A stretch of 64,000 bases of DNA from Echinicola pacifica DSM 19836. GTDB lineage: Bacteria > Bacteroidota > Bacteroidia > Cytophagales > Cyclobacteriaceae. A program made the position numbers and the translations under genes. Under the pieces are notes generated by a model. That model saw nothing but the letters and a program-made list of their open reading frames with translations. It ran no database searches and was not told the DNA's origin. Shown one piece after another: positions 9,321-18,170 of this stretch; the stretch's first letter is position 1; the number at the start of each line of letters is the position of its first letter. The DNA lies in contig NZ_KB890738.1 in assembly GCF_000373245.1 (NCBI RefSeq), positions 920,684 through 984,683 of the forward strand, in the 5' to 3' direction.

Positions 9321-9366
9321 ATGGCCATGCCCACGTTTTTTGGAACGTATGGGCTTGGCCATTATT
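9321..9366. terminator. bidirectional terminator between convergent ABC transporter and LytTR genes
   Basis: ATGGCCA (9321-9327) pairs with TGGCCAT (9356-9362), continued by GCCCA/TGGGC. T-rich sequence follows on the plus strand. Convergent genes flank it on both sides. Confidence 0.7.
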
Positions 9367-9370
9367 TATT

Positions 9371-10147
9371 TTATTGGTTTACCCACTTCTTGAATTTGCT
9401 GACCTTCTCCCTGCTCACGATGATTTCCTCTTGATAATCGATCTTTGGAGTGATTTTCAGGCGATTGTTGACATGCTTTTTGATCGCGCCAATGGCCTTT
9501 ACATTAATGATTACACTTCTGTTGATCCTAAAAAACTGCTTGGAATCAAGTTGATTTTCCAGGTCTAGCAGCTTATGGCTGATCTGGTATAACTCACCCG
9601 ATCCCATCTCTACCAAAAATGTCTGTCCTTTGTCTGCCAGGAAAAAAGCCACATCCTCTGGAGTCTTTTGGAAAAGATGATCACCAGATTTTACCAAAAA
9701 TCGTGATTTCTGAGCATTCTTCTCCTCTGGGCTTATGCTGGGGGCTGGCATAGGTTGCTTTGCGCTGGCCTTGGAATGAAGCAATTTATACTTGTCAAAG
9801 GTCCGCTTGAGTCGATCTTCATGAGGATTGTCTGGGACAAAATCAATGCAGTTTAGCCAGAAGGCTTTTTCAGTGACGAAGGGTTTTGAAGAGGTAAAGA
9901 CCACGGGAATTTTCTTGTCCAGCCGATCAAAGGTGGAGGGGTGAAGCTCAGTGAGCTCATAGCTTCCTAGGATCAAATCGGGTTTTGGTTCTCTATTATT
10001 AAGGTATTGGATAGCATCTTCCCAGGAAGGTAGCACCTCGATGGTTTTTGCCTCTGCGCAGGCCTGGTGGATCTGATGGCTCAGCTTATATCCTTCCTCA
10101 GCTTTATGAACGACAAGGCATTGGATAAAAGTGTTTTCGGTGGCCAT
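9371..10147 (-). CDS. LytTR DNA-binding regulator with a degenerate receiver-like domain
   Basis: A 258-residue protein. Residues about 155-258 form a LytTR DNA-binding domain (LEMGSGELYQISHKLLDLE-like core, then FFRINRSVIINVKAI, the family hallmark). Residues about 7-120 look like a response-regulator receiver fold (FIQCLVVHKAEEGYKL..., PDLILGSYELTE, IPVVFTSSKP). However, the acidic pair is replaced by His14-Lys15, the phospho-acceptor position reads Ser62 instead of Asp, and the usual Lys of the KP motif is missing in FVPDNP. It should therefore not be phosphorylated and is best called a pseudo-receiver. It starts 30 bp after nadC on the same strand and is probably co-transcribed. No sensor kinase is adjacent. 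Confidence 0.82.
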   Translation of the reverse strand: MATENTFIQCLVVHKAEEGYKLSHQIHQACAEAKTIEVLPSWEDAIQYLNNREPKPDLILGSYELTELHPSTFDRLDKKIPVVFTSSKPFVTEKAFWLNCIDFVPDNPHEDRLKRTFDKYKLLHSKASAKQPMPAPSISPEEKNAQKSRFLVKSGDHLFQKTPEDVAFFLADKGQTFLVEMGSGELYQISHKLLDLENQLDSKQFFRINRSVIINVKAIGAIKKHVNNRLKITPKIDYQEEIIVSREKVSKFKKWVNQ

Positions 10148-10177
10148 AAGTAGTGATGCTTTTGATTGATAGTTGAT

Positions 10178-11035
10178 TTAATAAGCTTTGAGGCTGATAT
10201 CCATGCTTTTTACATGATGGGTTAGTGCGCCGACAGAGATGAAATCTACGCCACATTCTGCGACATCCTTTAAGGTGGCTTCGGTGATGCCTCCTGAAGC
10301 CTCAGTGATAGCTTTGGAGCCAATCATCTTTACCGCTTTCTTCATGGTCGGATAGTCCATATTGTCCAGCATGATGATGTCCACGCCTCCCACGGCAAGG
10401 GCCTCTTCCACTTCCTGAAGGTTTCGCGTTTCCACTTCAATTTTTAGCTGGAGGAGTTTTTCGGAAAGATAATGTTGGGTGGATTCGACGGCTGCTTTGA
10501 TGCCTCCGGCAAAGTCAATATGGTTGTCCTTTAGCATCACCATATCATATAGAGCAAAACGGTGATTTACTCCACCTCCAATAGCGACGGCCCATTTTTC
10601 TAGCATTCTGAAGTTTGGGGTGGTCTTACGGGTGTCCAGTAGCTTGGCTTTGGTATGGGAGATCAACTGGGTGAATTCATGGGTTTTGGTGGCGATACCA
10701 CTCATCCTTTGCATGCAGTTGAGCACCAGGCGCTCTGTGGTGAGGATGGAGGCGGCACTTCCAGCTACTGTCAATCCGACATCACCAGCCTTCACTTGCT
10801 GCCCATCTTCCATCAATAGTTCTACCTCCAGATCTCTGTCAAAGCTATGGAATATCTTAACTGCCAGTTCTAGCCCAGCGATAATTCCGTCCTCCTTGAT
10901 CAATAGTTGGGCTCGGCCTGTCTGACCCCGTGGGATAGCCGCGAGAGTGGAGTGATCACCTTCGCCCACATCTTCTTTGAAAGCAGCTTGGATAAATGCT
11001 TCCAGGTTCTCCTGTGTTAAGTAGTTTTCTTTCAC
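10178..11035 (-). CDS. nadC: nicotinate-nucleotide diphosphorylase (carboxylating), quinolinate phosphoribosyltransferase
   Basis: Converts quinolinate and PRPP to nicotinate mononucleotide, CO2 and pyrophosphate in de novo NAD synthesis. The 285-residue length is standard. Family segments seen: EDVGEGDHST near the N-terminus, ERLVLNCMQRMSGIAT, DTRKTTPNFRMLEKWAVAIGGGVNHRFALYD (shown in two parts: the DTRKT substrate-binding motif and the GGGxNHR motif), MLKDNH, and EASGGI at the C-terminal phosphate site. The start codon is GTG at 11035, and a TACCTTTG box ends 4 nt before it. nadA and nadB are not in the window. The LytTR gene follows 30 bp downstream. Confidence 0.95.
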   Translation of the reverse strand: MKENYLTQENLEAFIQAAFKEDVGEGDHSTLAAIPRGQTGRAQLLIKEDGIIAGLELAVKIFHSFDRDLEVELLMEDGQQVKAGDVGLTVAGSAASILTTERLVLNCMQRMSGIATKTHEFTQLISHTKAKLLDTRKTTPNFRMLEKWAVAIGGGVNHRFALYDMVMLKDNHIDFAGGIKAAVESTQHYLSEKLLQLKIEVETRNLQEVEEALAVGGVDIIMLDNMDYPTMKKAVKMIGSKAITEASGGITEATLKDVAECGVDFISVGALTHHVKSMDISLKAY

Positions 11036-11039
11036 CTTT

Positions 11040-11047
11040 CAAAGGTA
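11040..11047 (-). promoter_or_regulatory. -7 box abutting the nadC start codon
   Basis: On the minus strand TACCTTTG (11047-11040) is followed by 4 nt and then the GTG start of nadC. A TTG (minus strand 11074-11072) lies 24 nt further upstream as a weak -33 element. The spacing predicts a transcript starting at or very near the start codon. Confidence 0.5.
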
Positions 11048-11277
11048 CAAAAAAACCTTTAAGTCAGTCCCCAATATACCGAAGTATCTAGGGGTTTATG
11101 GTGCCTTCTATGTCTGGAATTAAGGTGAAATGATTCGTATATCTGAAGGAAATGACCCTGCTGAAAGAAATAATTCTTTAGGCAAAAAAAATATTATTGC
11201 CCAGCCTATTATTTTTTACTTATAAGACTATTGATAAGGAATATGAAGGGATGTGATTAATACTTAGAAAATAGAAA

Positions 11278-11682
11278 TTACTCCTTAGTAATATCTATTG
11301 CATAAATATTATTATCGTTTTTGTCCTTTTTGCACTTGATCAACATCCGAAAAGAAAGACTATTGCTTTGGTAGGTGCCAATAAAATAAGCGATAGATGT
11401 TCCGGATTTTCCACGATGAACGATTTCGAAATCTACTGGGGGAAATTTCTTGAAAAAATCCTTTATAACCAATTCAGCTTGGTTTTTGGAGTAATCGCCC
11501 TCATTTCCAATTATGGTAAGCTGAACTTCTTCATCAAAAAAACTTGATAATTCCCTGCTAGATCCTGCTTTTATGGATAGGGCAATTTCATCCGCATCTT
11601 TATCCTGGGCCTCTGCCTCTGGTGAATAGAGGAAAAAACCCATAGCAACTAGTAAGAAGGTGATAGTAAAGAAATGTTTCAT
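11278..11682 (-). CDS. secreted DUF4783 domain protein
   Basis: From the ATG at 11682 this is a 134-residue exported protein with signal peptide MKHFFTITFLLVAMGFFLYS. The mature part is a single small alpha+beta domain (IALSIKAGSSRELSSFF..., VIKDFFKKFPPVDFEIVHRG, FRMLIKCKKDK) matching the Bacteroidota DUF4783 family, an NTF2-like fold by my recollection. A start six codons further upstream (11700) is possible but would put polar residues before the signal peptide. It lies upstream of nadC on the same strand across a gap of about 240 bp. Function unknown. A role in sensing or binding a small ligand would be speculation. Confidence 0.8.
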   Translation of the reverse strand: MKHFFTITFLLVAMGFFLYSPEAEAQDKDADEIALSIKAGSSRELSSFFDEEVQLTIIGNEGDYSKNQAELVIKDFFKKFPPVDFEIVHRGKSGTSIAYFIGTYQSNSLSFRMLIKCKKDKNDNNIYAIDITKE

Positions 11683-11700
11683 TATAATGTTGGTACTCAA

Positions 11701-12241
11701 ATTTTAAGCCAAAGTATATAGTTCATTTTTAACATGTATAATGTGAACAAAAAAAAGTAATTTTTACCTAAATCCGAAAGAAACTTTCCGAAAATCAGCC
11801 CAATTAGCGAATAAATTTAGTTTTAGGTGATCTGCACCAATGCTGAGGGCCTATTCTTGCTGAAATTGAGGATTCATTTTGCTTGAATTATTTCTTTTCT
11901 CCTTTTCTGATAGCAGGAGTCTCCTCACAATTTTTGGTTAGGGTCAGACCATAATTTACTGAAAAATGACTTTATCGTATTCATGCTATTTGGACTCCGT
12001 CCTATTTCATTGGACATGTTTTTTCACCTGCGGATTTGCGGAATAAGGGGATGGTTTTTCGAGCTTATTAAGATAGGGGGATGACTGATAGGGGGATAGG
12101 TAGGGGCCTAGCCTGGAAGGAAGAAATGGCAAATGGAGTTAGGCCAACCGCTCATGGAAGGAATTATTAAATTGATGTTTGTTTAAACTGATTTAGTAGG
12201 ACAGAATCACAGGAATTTTCTATCATTGTATTTAAAATCTT
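11701..12241. other. intergenic region between DUF4783 gene and gpmI
   Basis: About 540 bp between divergently transcribed genes. No coding frame, tRNA or clear hairpin terminator is visible. It presumably holds the DUF4783 promoter on the minus strand. Confidence 0.55.
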
Positions 12242-12249
12242 TATATTTG
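12242..12249 (+). promoter_or_regulatory. -7 box abutting the gpmI start codon
   Basis: TATATTTG at 12242-12249 ends 4 nt before the ATG at 12254. The match to the TANNTTTG -7 element is exact. No convincing -33 TTTG sits at the expected distance. Confidence 0.5.
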
Positions 12250-12253
12250 CCAC

Positions 12254-13777
12254 ATGGATAAAAAAGTTTTATTAATGATTTTGGATGGTTGGGGTTTAGC
12301 CACCAACCCTGAAGTTTCGGCTATTGATAAGGCGAATACTCCCTTCATCGACAGTCTTTTTGAAAAATATCCTCATTCCAAGCTTGAGGCCTCTGGGCTA
12401 GCGGTAGGCTTACCTGAAGGACAAATGGGTAATTCAGAAGTGGGCCATATGAATATTGGTGCCGGCCGGGTCGTATATCAGGATTTGGTAAAAATCAATA
12501 AGGCGGTGGAAGAAGGAGATTTGAATAATAATCCGATTCTTCAAAAAGCTTTTAATACTGCAAAATCAACCGGTAAGAAAGTCCATTTTATAGGTTTGGT
12601 GTCAGATGGTGGGGTACATGCTCATATCAAACACCTGAAAGGCCTATGTGACGCTGCCAAAGCCAATAATGTTTCGGAAGCTTATATACATGCTTTTACG
12701 GATGGTAGAGATACAGATCCTAAGAGCGGTTTAGGTTTCTTGGAAGAGTTGCAAAACCATTGTGCGCATTCCACAGGCAAAATAGCCTCTGTGGTGGGCC
12801 GATACTATGCCATGGATCGTGATAAGCGCTGGGAGCGAGTGAAGCTGGCTTACGATGGGATGGTAAATGGCGAAGGTGAGAAGTCTAAGGATATCCTGGC
12901 CTCCATCCGCAAGTCCTACTCCAATGGGGTCACGGATGAGTTTATCCGTCCGATCGTGCAAGTGGACAGCAAGGGCAAGGCCATAGCCACCATTTCTGAA
13001 GGGGATGTGGTGATCTGCTTCAATTTCCGTACAGATCGAGGTAGAGAAATCACAGAAGTGCTCACGCAGCAGGATTTCAGTGATTATAAAATGGAAAAGC
13101 TCGACCTACACTACGTGACTTTTACCAATTATGACGAGACCTTCAAAGGCGTATCTGTCATTTTCGAAAAAGATAACTTACAAAATACCCTTGGCGAAGT
13201 GCTTGCCGGAAAAGGCAAAAAGCAAATTCGCATTGCCGAGACCGAAAAATACCCCCATGTGACTTTCTTCTTCTCTGGTGGTAGAGAAACAGAATTTGAT
13301 GGGGAATCTAGGATCCTATGCAGCTCTCCGAAAGTGGCTACTTATGACCTTCAGCCAGAGATGAGCGCAAATGAGATCGCTAAAAAAATAAATGCGGAAC
13401 TCGATAAGAAGGAAACAGACTTCATCTGCCTGAACTTTGCCAATGCCGATATGGTGGGCCATACAGGGGTATTCGAGGCAGCAGTAAAAGCCTGTGAAGC
13501 AGTAGATGAATGTGCCAATTCTGTGATTACCTCCGCATTGAAAAATGACTATTCCATCATCGTGATAGCCGATCATGGCAATAGCGACAAAATGATGAAT
13601 GAGGACGGTACGCCAAATACTGCCCATACCACGAACTTAGTGCCTTGTATTATGGTTGATAAAAACGACCGGCTCGAAGTTAAAGATGGAAAGCTGGGTG
13701 ATCTTGCTCCTACCATTCTTAAAATGATCGGGGTAGACATCCCTGCAGAAATGACCGGTGATGTATTGCTAAAATAA
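12254..13777 (+). CDS. gpmI: 2,3-bisphosphoglycerate-independent phosphoglycerate mutase
   Basis: Interconverts 3- and 2-phosphoglycerate in glycolysis and gluconeogenesis, using two Mn ions and a phosphoserine intermediate. The 507-residue protein belongs to the alkaline phosphatase superfamily. The N-terminal metal motif is MILDGWGL (Asp11), the nucleophile is Ser61 in MGNSEVGHMNIGAGR, and HAFTDGRDTDP marks the substrate loop. The C-terminal metal ligands lie in NFANADMVGHTG and VIADHGNSDKM. Length is standard. The downstream lipoprotein gene begins 10 bp after the stop. Confidence 0.97.
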   Translation: MDKKVLLMILDGWGLATNPEVSAIDKANTPFIDSLFEKYPHSKLEASGLAVGLPEGQMGNSEVGHMNIGAGRVVYQDLVKINKAVEEGDLNNNPILQKAFNTAKSTGKKVHFIGLVSDGGVHAHIKHLKGLCDAAKANNVSEAYIHAFTDGRDTDPKSGLGFLEELQNHCAHSTGKIASVVGRYYAMDRDKRWERVKLAYDGMVNGEGEKSKDILASIRKSYSNGVTDEFIRPIVQVDSKGKAIATISEGDVVICFNFRTDRGREITEVLTQQDFSDYKMEKLDLHYVTFTNYDETFKGVSVIFEKDNLQNTLGEVLAGKGKKQIRIAETEKYPHVTFFFSGGRETEFDGESRILCSSPKVATYDLQPEMSANEIAKKINAELDKKETDFICLNFANADMVGHTGVFEAAVKACEAVDECANSVITSALKNDYSIIVIADHGNSDKMMNEDGTPNTAHTTNLVPCIMVDKNDRLEVKDGKLGDLAPTILKMIGVDIPAEMTGDVLLK

Positions 13778-13787
13778 TATACTACCA

Positions 13788-14357
13788 TTGAAAAAAATAG
13801 TAATTACTATATTGCTTGGAGGGCTGCTTTTTTCCTGTCAAAAGGAGGAAAAGCAGCCCTTGGCAAATCCGACCCAGCTGGATAAATACTTTGCTCTGAA
13901 GGACCTGATACTAGATCAGCTGCCTGACTTGCAAGGTAGGGAGTTGAGCAAAATCTCCCATATCAATGGGAAGTACGACTCAAGCCTGGTCACTCTCGAT
14001 AAGGATGGCTGGAGAAAAGAACTTGATCTATTTGTCCATGCTGACATCAATAAGGCGGCAAATGCTACCGCCTACCATATTGAGGAGCAGGATAAGACCA
14101 CGACCTATACCCTGAAAGAGGGGGAAAAAGGAGAGATCAAAAGCCTCTGGGTGGAATTTTATGACGCTGAAAAGAAAAGGCCTGCCTCGGTCAATTTTGA
14201 ATCCGCTTCTGAAAATTTGTTTTATCAAAGTCAGACTTCTGGTCATTTAAGTTTTGCGACTGGCACTGGAGCTTTGAAGAATTATCAGGTGGAAGCCAGA
14301 CAGCAGGTGTGGTTTTTGGATCCGAATAGTATTGAGGTGAGGGGCGAGTTGAAATAG
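13788..14357 (+). CDS. small putative lipoprotein of unknown function, TTG start
   Basis: A 189-residue protein starting with TTG at 13788. The signal sequence KKIVITILLGGLLFSC ends in a lipobox (LLFSC, Cys17), so it should be lipidated and cell-envelope bound. The mature part has no motif that I recognise. It includes LDKYFALKDLILDQLPDL and a beta-rich C-terminal half. The gene is 10 bp downstream of gpmI and ahead of a bidirectional terminator, which implies co-transcription, but there is no evident functional link with glycolysis. No in-frame ATG would preserve the signal peptide, so the TTG start is likely real. Confidence 0.72.
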   Translation: MKKIVITILLGGLLFSCQKEEKQPLANPTQLDKYFALKDLILDQLPDLQGRELSKISHINGKYDSSLVTLDKDGWRKELDLFVHADINKAANATAYHIEEQDKTTTYTLKEGEKGEIKSLWVEFYDAEKKRPASVNFESASENLFYQSQTSGHLSFATGTGALKNYQVEARQQVWFLDPNSIEVRGELK

Positions 14358-14500
14358 TCTCCTCTTCTTGGTTTCTTCAAAGCTGGTCGGAGTTACAGCA
14401 TTAATTATTAGGCTTGTACCCCCATCGAAGGTTAAATGATATGCCTTCGCTAGACGGCAAGCCTGCATAAGCTCATTCGCTTAAGATCTATATATCACAA

Positions 14501-14540
14501 AAAAAAGGCAACTTCCTCTGATTGGGATGTTGCCTTTTTT
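14501..14540. terminator. bidirectional terminator between gpmI operon and the antiporter gene
   Basis: Perfect 12-bp inverted repeat with A-tract/T-tract arms: AAAAAAGGCAAC (14501-14512) / GTTGCCTTTTTT (14529-14540). It serves both convergent transcripts. Confidence 0.9.
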
Positions 14541-14615
14541 GCTTGATTACTATTTGGATTTTGTGATTCTATCCTCAGCTAGGGCTGAATCTCCTTGTAC
14601 TAAGCAGCGAAGTGC

Positions 14616-16133
14616 TTAGACGAAGGCGAAGAATATCAGCCAGGTGATGATCAGTACGGGTAGTAATATTGGAATACTGAATCGTATGATATACCCGAAG
14701 AAAGAAGGCATTTTGATGCCGGATTGCTCAGCGATAGACTTCACCATGAAGTTTGGCCCATTACCAATATAGGTCATGGCGCCAAAGAATACAGATGCGA
14801 TGGAGATCGCCATCAGCTCAAAGGCCGAATCATGGTATCCATCCATGGCAAACTGTCTCACCATCTCCACATCTCCAATTCTTGCACCTTTGGAGGCCAT
14901 GGCCGCCGCTAGGAAGTTTAGGTAAGTAGGTGCATTATCCAGGAATCCAGAAAGAATCCCTGTGCCCCAATACAGGGTATTATGAGTGATGAGTACGGAG
15001 CCTTCCGGAGATTGGGCAAAATAACCTACCAATTGCAGTGCTGGCATCATCGTCCCAAAGATCCCCACAAATATAAATGCGACTTCTCTGATAGGCTCAA
15101 AATTGAATTCATTGCCTTTGATCGCCCGTTGATCTGCAAATTTGAAGGAAAGGAATGCTACAGAGAACATGATGATCTCTCGTATAAAGGAGAACTTGGT
15201 GCCATCGATCGTCAATGCTGGCACCCACTCGATGACATTCGGGTCAATGAATACAGAGATGATAATCACCAGTAGCCATAAGAAGTTTTTGGAGCCTATA
15301 AGTTTTATATTATTGGTATAAGTCGCCTCCTCAATTTCTTCATCATTGCCGGCACGGCCAAACTTCCTATCAATAAAGTAAAATGCTACTGATAAGATGG
15401 CTAAGGCAACGATCCAAGCGGGCCAATTATGCTCTAAAGTCCAGAAGAATGGAATGCCTTTCAGGAATCCTAAGAATAATGGTGGATCACCAATGGGGGT
15501 AAGAGAACCGCCAATATTACTTACCATAAAAATAAAGAATATGATATGATAAGCCTGAATATTGAACTTGTTCATTCGAATGAATGGACGTATAAGGAGC
15601 ATGGAGGCTCCCGTGGTCCCAATGAAGTTGGAGACAAATGCGCCAATAAGTAATAAGACCAGATTGGCCATCGGCGTGGATTTCTTGTCTATCTCTATTA
15701 ATATACCTCCGGAGGCAATATAGAGGGAGGATAATAAGGCGATAAATTGCAAATACTCCGCTAAGGCGTGTATTGGCAGATGGTAATTGTGAAGAGCAAA
15801 AATATAGTACAATACCACCAATGCGGCTAAGCCAATAGCGACCTTGGGGTAATTATGGTGCCAGAAGTGTTCGTAAAATAAAGGACCGGTAGCAATCATC
15901 AATAGGAGTAATACGAAGGGTATTACTAACCAAGCAGGCGGATGGGCATGTTCTTCTTCAGCTGCAGCCCCATGGTCCTGACTTTCTCCGCTGACTTGAT
16001 GAACCTCCTCATGATCTTGATCTTGTACATGTACTTCGGTGGTTTCTTGTTCCTCCTGCGCCATTAGTTGGGTAGAACCTGTGTAAAACAGCCCTCCCCA
16101 AACAATCCCCAATGCAATTATTAAATTCTTCAT
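14616..16133 (-). CDS. nhaD: sodium:proton antiporter, NhaD type
   Basis: A 505-residue integral membrane protein of the ion-transporter (ArsB/NhaD) superfamily with about a dozen hydrophobic segments. Segments such as NFIGTTGASMLLIRPFI and NIGGSLTPIGDPPLFLGFLKG are characteristic of NhaD, which exports Na+ or Li+ for H+. I chose the ATG at 16133 because it begins a clean signal peptide (MKNLIIALGIVWGGLFYTGS) ending near MAQ. The longer frame from 16220 adds 29 polar residues. Between the signal peptide and the first membrane helix is an acidic, His-rich stretch (residues about 27-64, six His) that is not part of the transporter core. No partner gene is adjacent. Confidence 0.88.
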   Translation of the reverse strand: MKNLIIALGIVWGGLFYTGSTQLMAQEEQETTEVHVQDQDHEEVHQVSGESQDHGAAAEEEHAHPPAWLVIPFVLLLLMIATGPLFYEHFWHHNYPKVAIGLAALVVLYYIFALHNYHLPIHALAEYLQFIALLSSLYIASGGILIEIDKKSTPMANLVLLLIGAFVSNFIGTTGASMLLIRPFIRMNKFNIQAYHIIFFIFMVSNIGGSLTPIGDPPLFLGFLKGIPFFWTLEHNWPAWIVALAILSVAFYFIDRKFGRAGNDEEIEEATYTNNIKLIGSKNFLWLLVIIISVFIDPNVIEWVPALTIDGTKFSFIREIIMFSVAFLSFKFADQRAIKGNEFNFEPIREVAFIFVGIFGTMMPALQLVGYFAQSPEGSVLITHNTLYWGTGILSGFLDNAPTYLNFLAAAMASKGARIGDVEMVRQFAMDGYHDSAFELMAISIASVFFGAMTYIGNGPNFMVKSIAEQSGIKMPSFFGYIIRFSIPILLPVLIITWLIFFAFV

Positions 16134-16926
16134 TAAAATCAAATTAGATTTATTCTTCCTAGGTTTAATAGATTCTATTTTCCGTCCTTGAACAAGCAGT
16201 AGCCAGGAGGGTAAAGTCACTCCTAAACTACAAAATTTGCCCCATTCACACCAATTTTAATTGATGAGGCGGTTGTAAATTAATGTTAGGGTAATGTATA
16301 AGTGTATGAGTTGTATTTCTCCCTACTTATATTCACCAAAACAGGTTTAAAAACAGGCAATGCTATCATGAATGGTCTTCGCCTAACGCCTTAAAACTCC
16401 TGATGGCGGTCAAAATATCCTACGACAATATCAGTATCCATTAGATAAATGGTGATTTACTATAGATTGCTGCCGGTAGTGTTATATTCTGACGCATCAC
16501 CCTTGAGTATTCAAATGCTTAAAATAATAAATGGGCTTAGTGCGACTCAATTATTTATTAATAGAGACTATGCCTTTTTTGCCGATTCCCAAATCCTATT
16601 ATGGCTTTGAGCACAGAGACCGGGTCTATATAAATAAGAAAGGTTGATAATGATATCAGCCTTAAAACTTGAGTTGCACAAAAATATAAAAAAATCCCAT
16701 TTAGGCTATATTTGAAGCGCTATTTATGAGGATATGTGTTTTTTCTCTTTCTCTTGGTTCAAAATCTTATGAGAAATGTGTGAGTGATTGCGGAGATTGA
16801 TTTTCATGGTTCAAAATATGGGTTTATACTTAAGAAACTATAAAGATATATTTGGCGGTATTTTTTCATAATTTAATGAAAAAACCTTGAAATCTAGTTA
16901 AAGTAAACAAAATTCCTCCCGAGAGC
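16134..16926. other. 793-bp intergenic region without recognised genes
   Basis: The longest gene-free stretch in the window. It is A+T-rich, with stop codons in every frame that I followed. I found no tRNA, terminator or repeat. A 17-codon open stretch on the minus strand around 16366-16422 is too short to call a gene remnant. Confidence 0.5.
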
Positions 16927-17997
16927 TTAAGGCTGATAACGAATCCCTCCCACGCTATTTGCGCTAGCACCAGTGACTGAGGCAAAGGAGTTTGGCAGGC
17001 CTTGTAAGTGCAGGAGTCCAAGGAATGCAAAAATCAAAGCTTCCTTAAAGTTGATGGTTTTCTGGGAGGGGATGACCACTTCGGCAGCATCTCCGAGATG
17101 CTGGCTAAGTCGCTCCACGAAGAATTGATTATAGGTTCCACCGCCAGTAAGCAGGACTTTGGCGCGAGTCCGAGGGCTGGACTGGGTGATGACTTGGGCG
17201 ATCTGAATGGCGTAATGCTCCACTAAGGTTCTAAGGATATCTGCTTCCTGCGCATTGGCTTGCTGGAGTAGAGGCATGAATACCTCTTCCATATCCTCGC
17301 GCCCTAGAGATTTTGCATGATTTTTTTTATAGAAACTTAGGCCATTGAGCTGGGCGAGGAGCTCGGGCTGGATTTCGCCTTGCTTGGCTAGATGGCCACC
17401 TGCATCATAGGCATGCCCCAGTTTCTGAGCTTCCTGGTTTAGCAATAGATTGAAAGGACATACATCATAAGCCACTCGTTGTTTTTTCTCAATCATGGAG
17501 ATATTGGAAATCCCTCCCAAGTTGAGGCAGAAGTCATAGGCAGAAAACAGGAAATGATCTCCCACAGGGGCGAGAGGGGCACCTTGTCCACCCAAAGCGA
17601 GGTCCTTGCTTCTGAGGTCGGCGATGGTCGGCAGCTGGCTTGCTATGGCCAGATCCCAGCCAGAGCCTATCTGTAGGGTAAATCCCTGAGAGGGCTGATG
17701 GAAGACCGTGTGCCCGTGAGAGGAAACCGCGTCAGGCTTGAGCTGATGCTTATCGCAGAACTCCCGGACTTGCTGACCCATCCACTTGCCAAAGGCATGA
17801 TCCAAAGCAATGAGTTTGGTGCTTTCGAGTAGGTGAGCATTGGCAAGCTGATGGCCTAGGTCATCGGGAAATTCCACCGTTTCGGCAGGGCCGATATGAT
17901 AATGCCATTGGTCGGGTTTTTCGAATTCACAATAGGCAATGTCAAGCCCATCACCGGAAGTCCCGGACATCAAACCTATAATCTTATGTTTTTCCAT
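16927..17997 (-). CDS. anmK: anhydro-N-acetylmuramic acid kinase
   Basis: Phosphorylates and hydrolyses 1,6-anhydro-MurNAc released from peptidoglycan turnover, returning it as MurNAc-6-phosphate. The 356-residue protein starts with GLMSGTSGDGLDIAYC (residues 8-23), the ATP-binding signature of the family. It also has ADLRSKDLALGGQGAPLAP and FCLNLGGISN, and ends with an ATPase-fold glycine motif VLLTGGGTYNQFF. Length is typical. It diverges from coaX. A partner MurNAc-6-phosphate etherase is not in the window. Confidence 0.95.
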   Translation of the reverse strand: MEKHKIIGLMSGTSGDGLDIAYCEFEKPDQWHYHIGPAETVEFPDDLGHQLANAHLLESTKLIALDHAFGKWMGQQVREFCDKHQLKPDAVSSHGHTVFHQPSQGFTLQIGSGWDLAIASQLPTIADLRSKDLALGGQGAPLAPVGDHFLFSAYDFCLNLGGISNISMIEKKQRVAYDVCPFNLLLNQEAQKLGHAYDAGGHLAKQGEIQPELLAQLNGLSFYKKNHAKSLGREDMEEVFMPLLQQANAQEADILRTLVEHYAIQIAQVITQSSPRTRAKVLLTGGGTYNQFFVERLSQHLGDAAEVVIPSQKTINFKEALIFAFLGLLHLQGLPNSFASVTGASANSVGGIRYQP

Positions 17998-18021
17998 ACC
18001 TGCTGCAGGGTTAAAAATTGT

Positions 18022-18029
18022 TAAATTTG
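18022..18029 (+). promoter_or_regulatory. -7 box upstream of coaX
   Basis: TAAATTTG at 18022-18029, 6 nt before an in-frame ATG at 18036 and 141 nt before the more likely GTG start of coaX. No good -33 match was seen. Confidence 0.4.
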
Positions 18030-18170
18030 CCTTCCATGCGAAAATTTTGGGGCAGTCTGTTTTTTGCCCTTTTATATATTCCGTATTTTAGAGCCGATTT
18101 TGACCTGAAGGAGACAAAACCTCAAGGGCATAAATGTGATGAAAATAATGTGAATTTGCCAAATTTCCCC

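Noticed and set aside
16366..16422. Short open stretch on the minus strand resembling a protein C-terminus
   Set aside because: Only 17 codons, with stops on both sides; too little to call a pseudogene.
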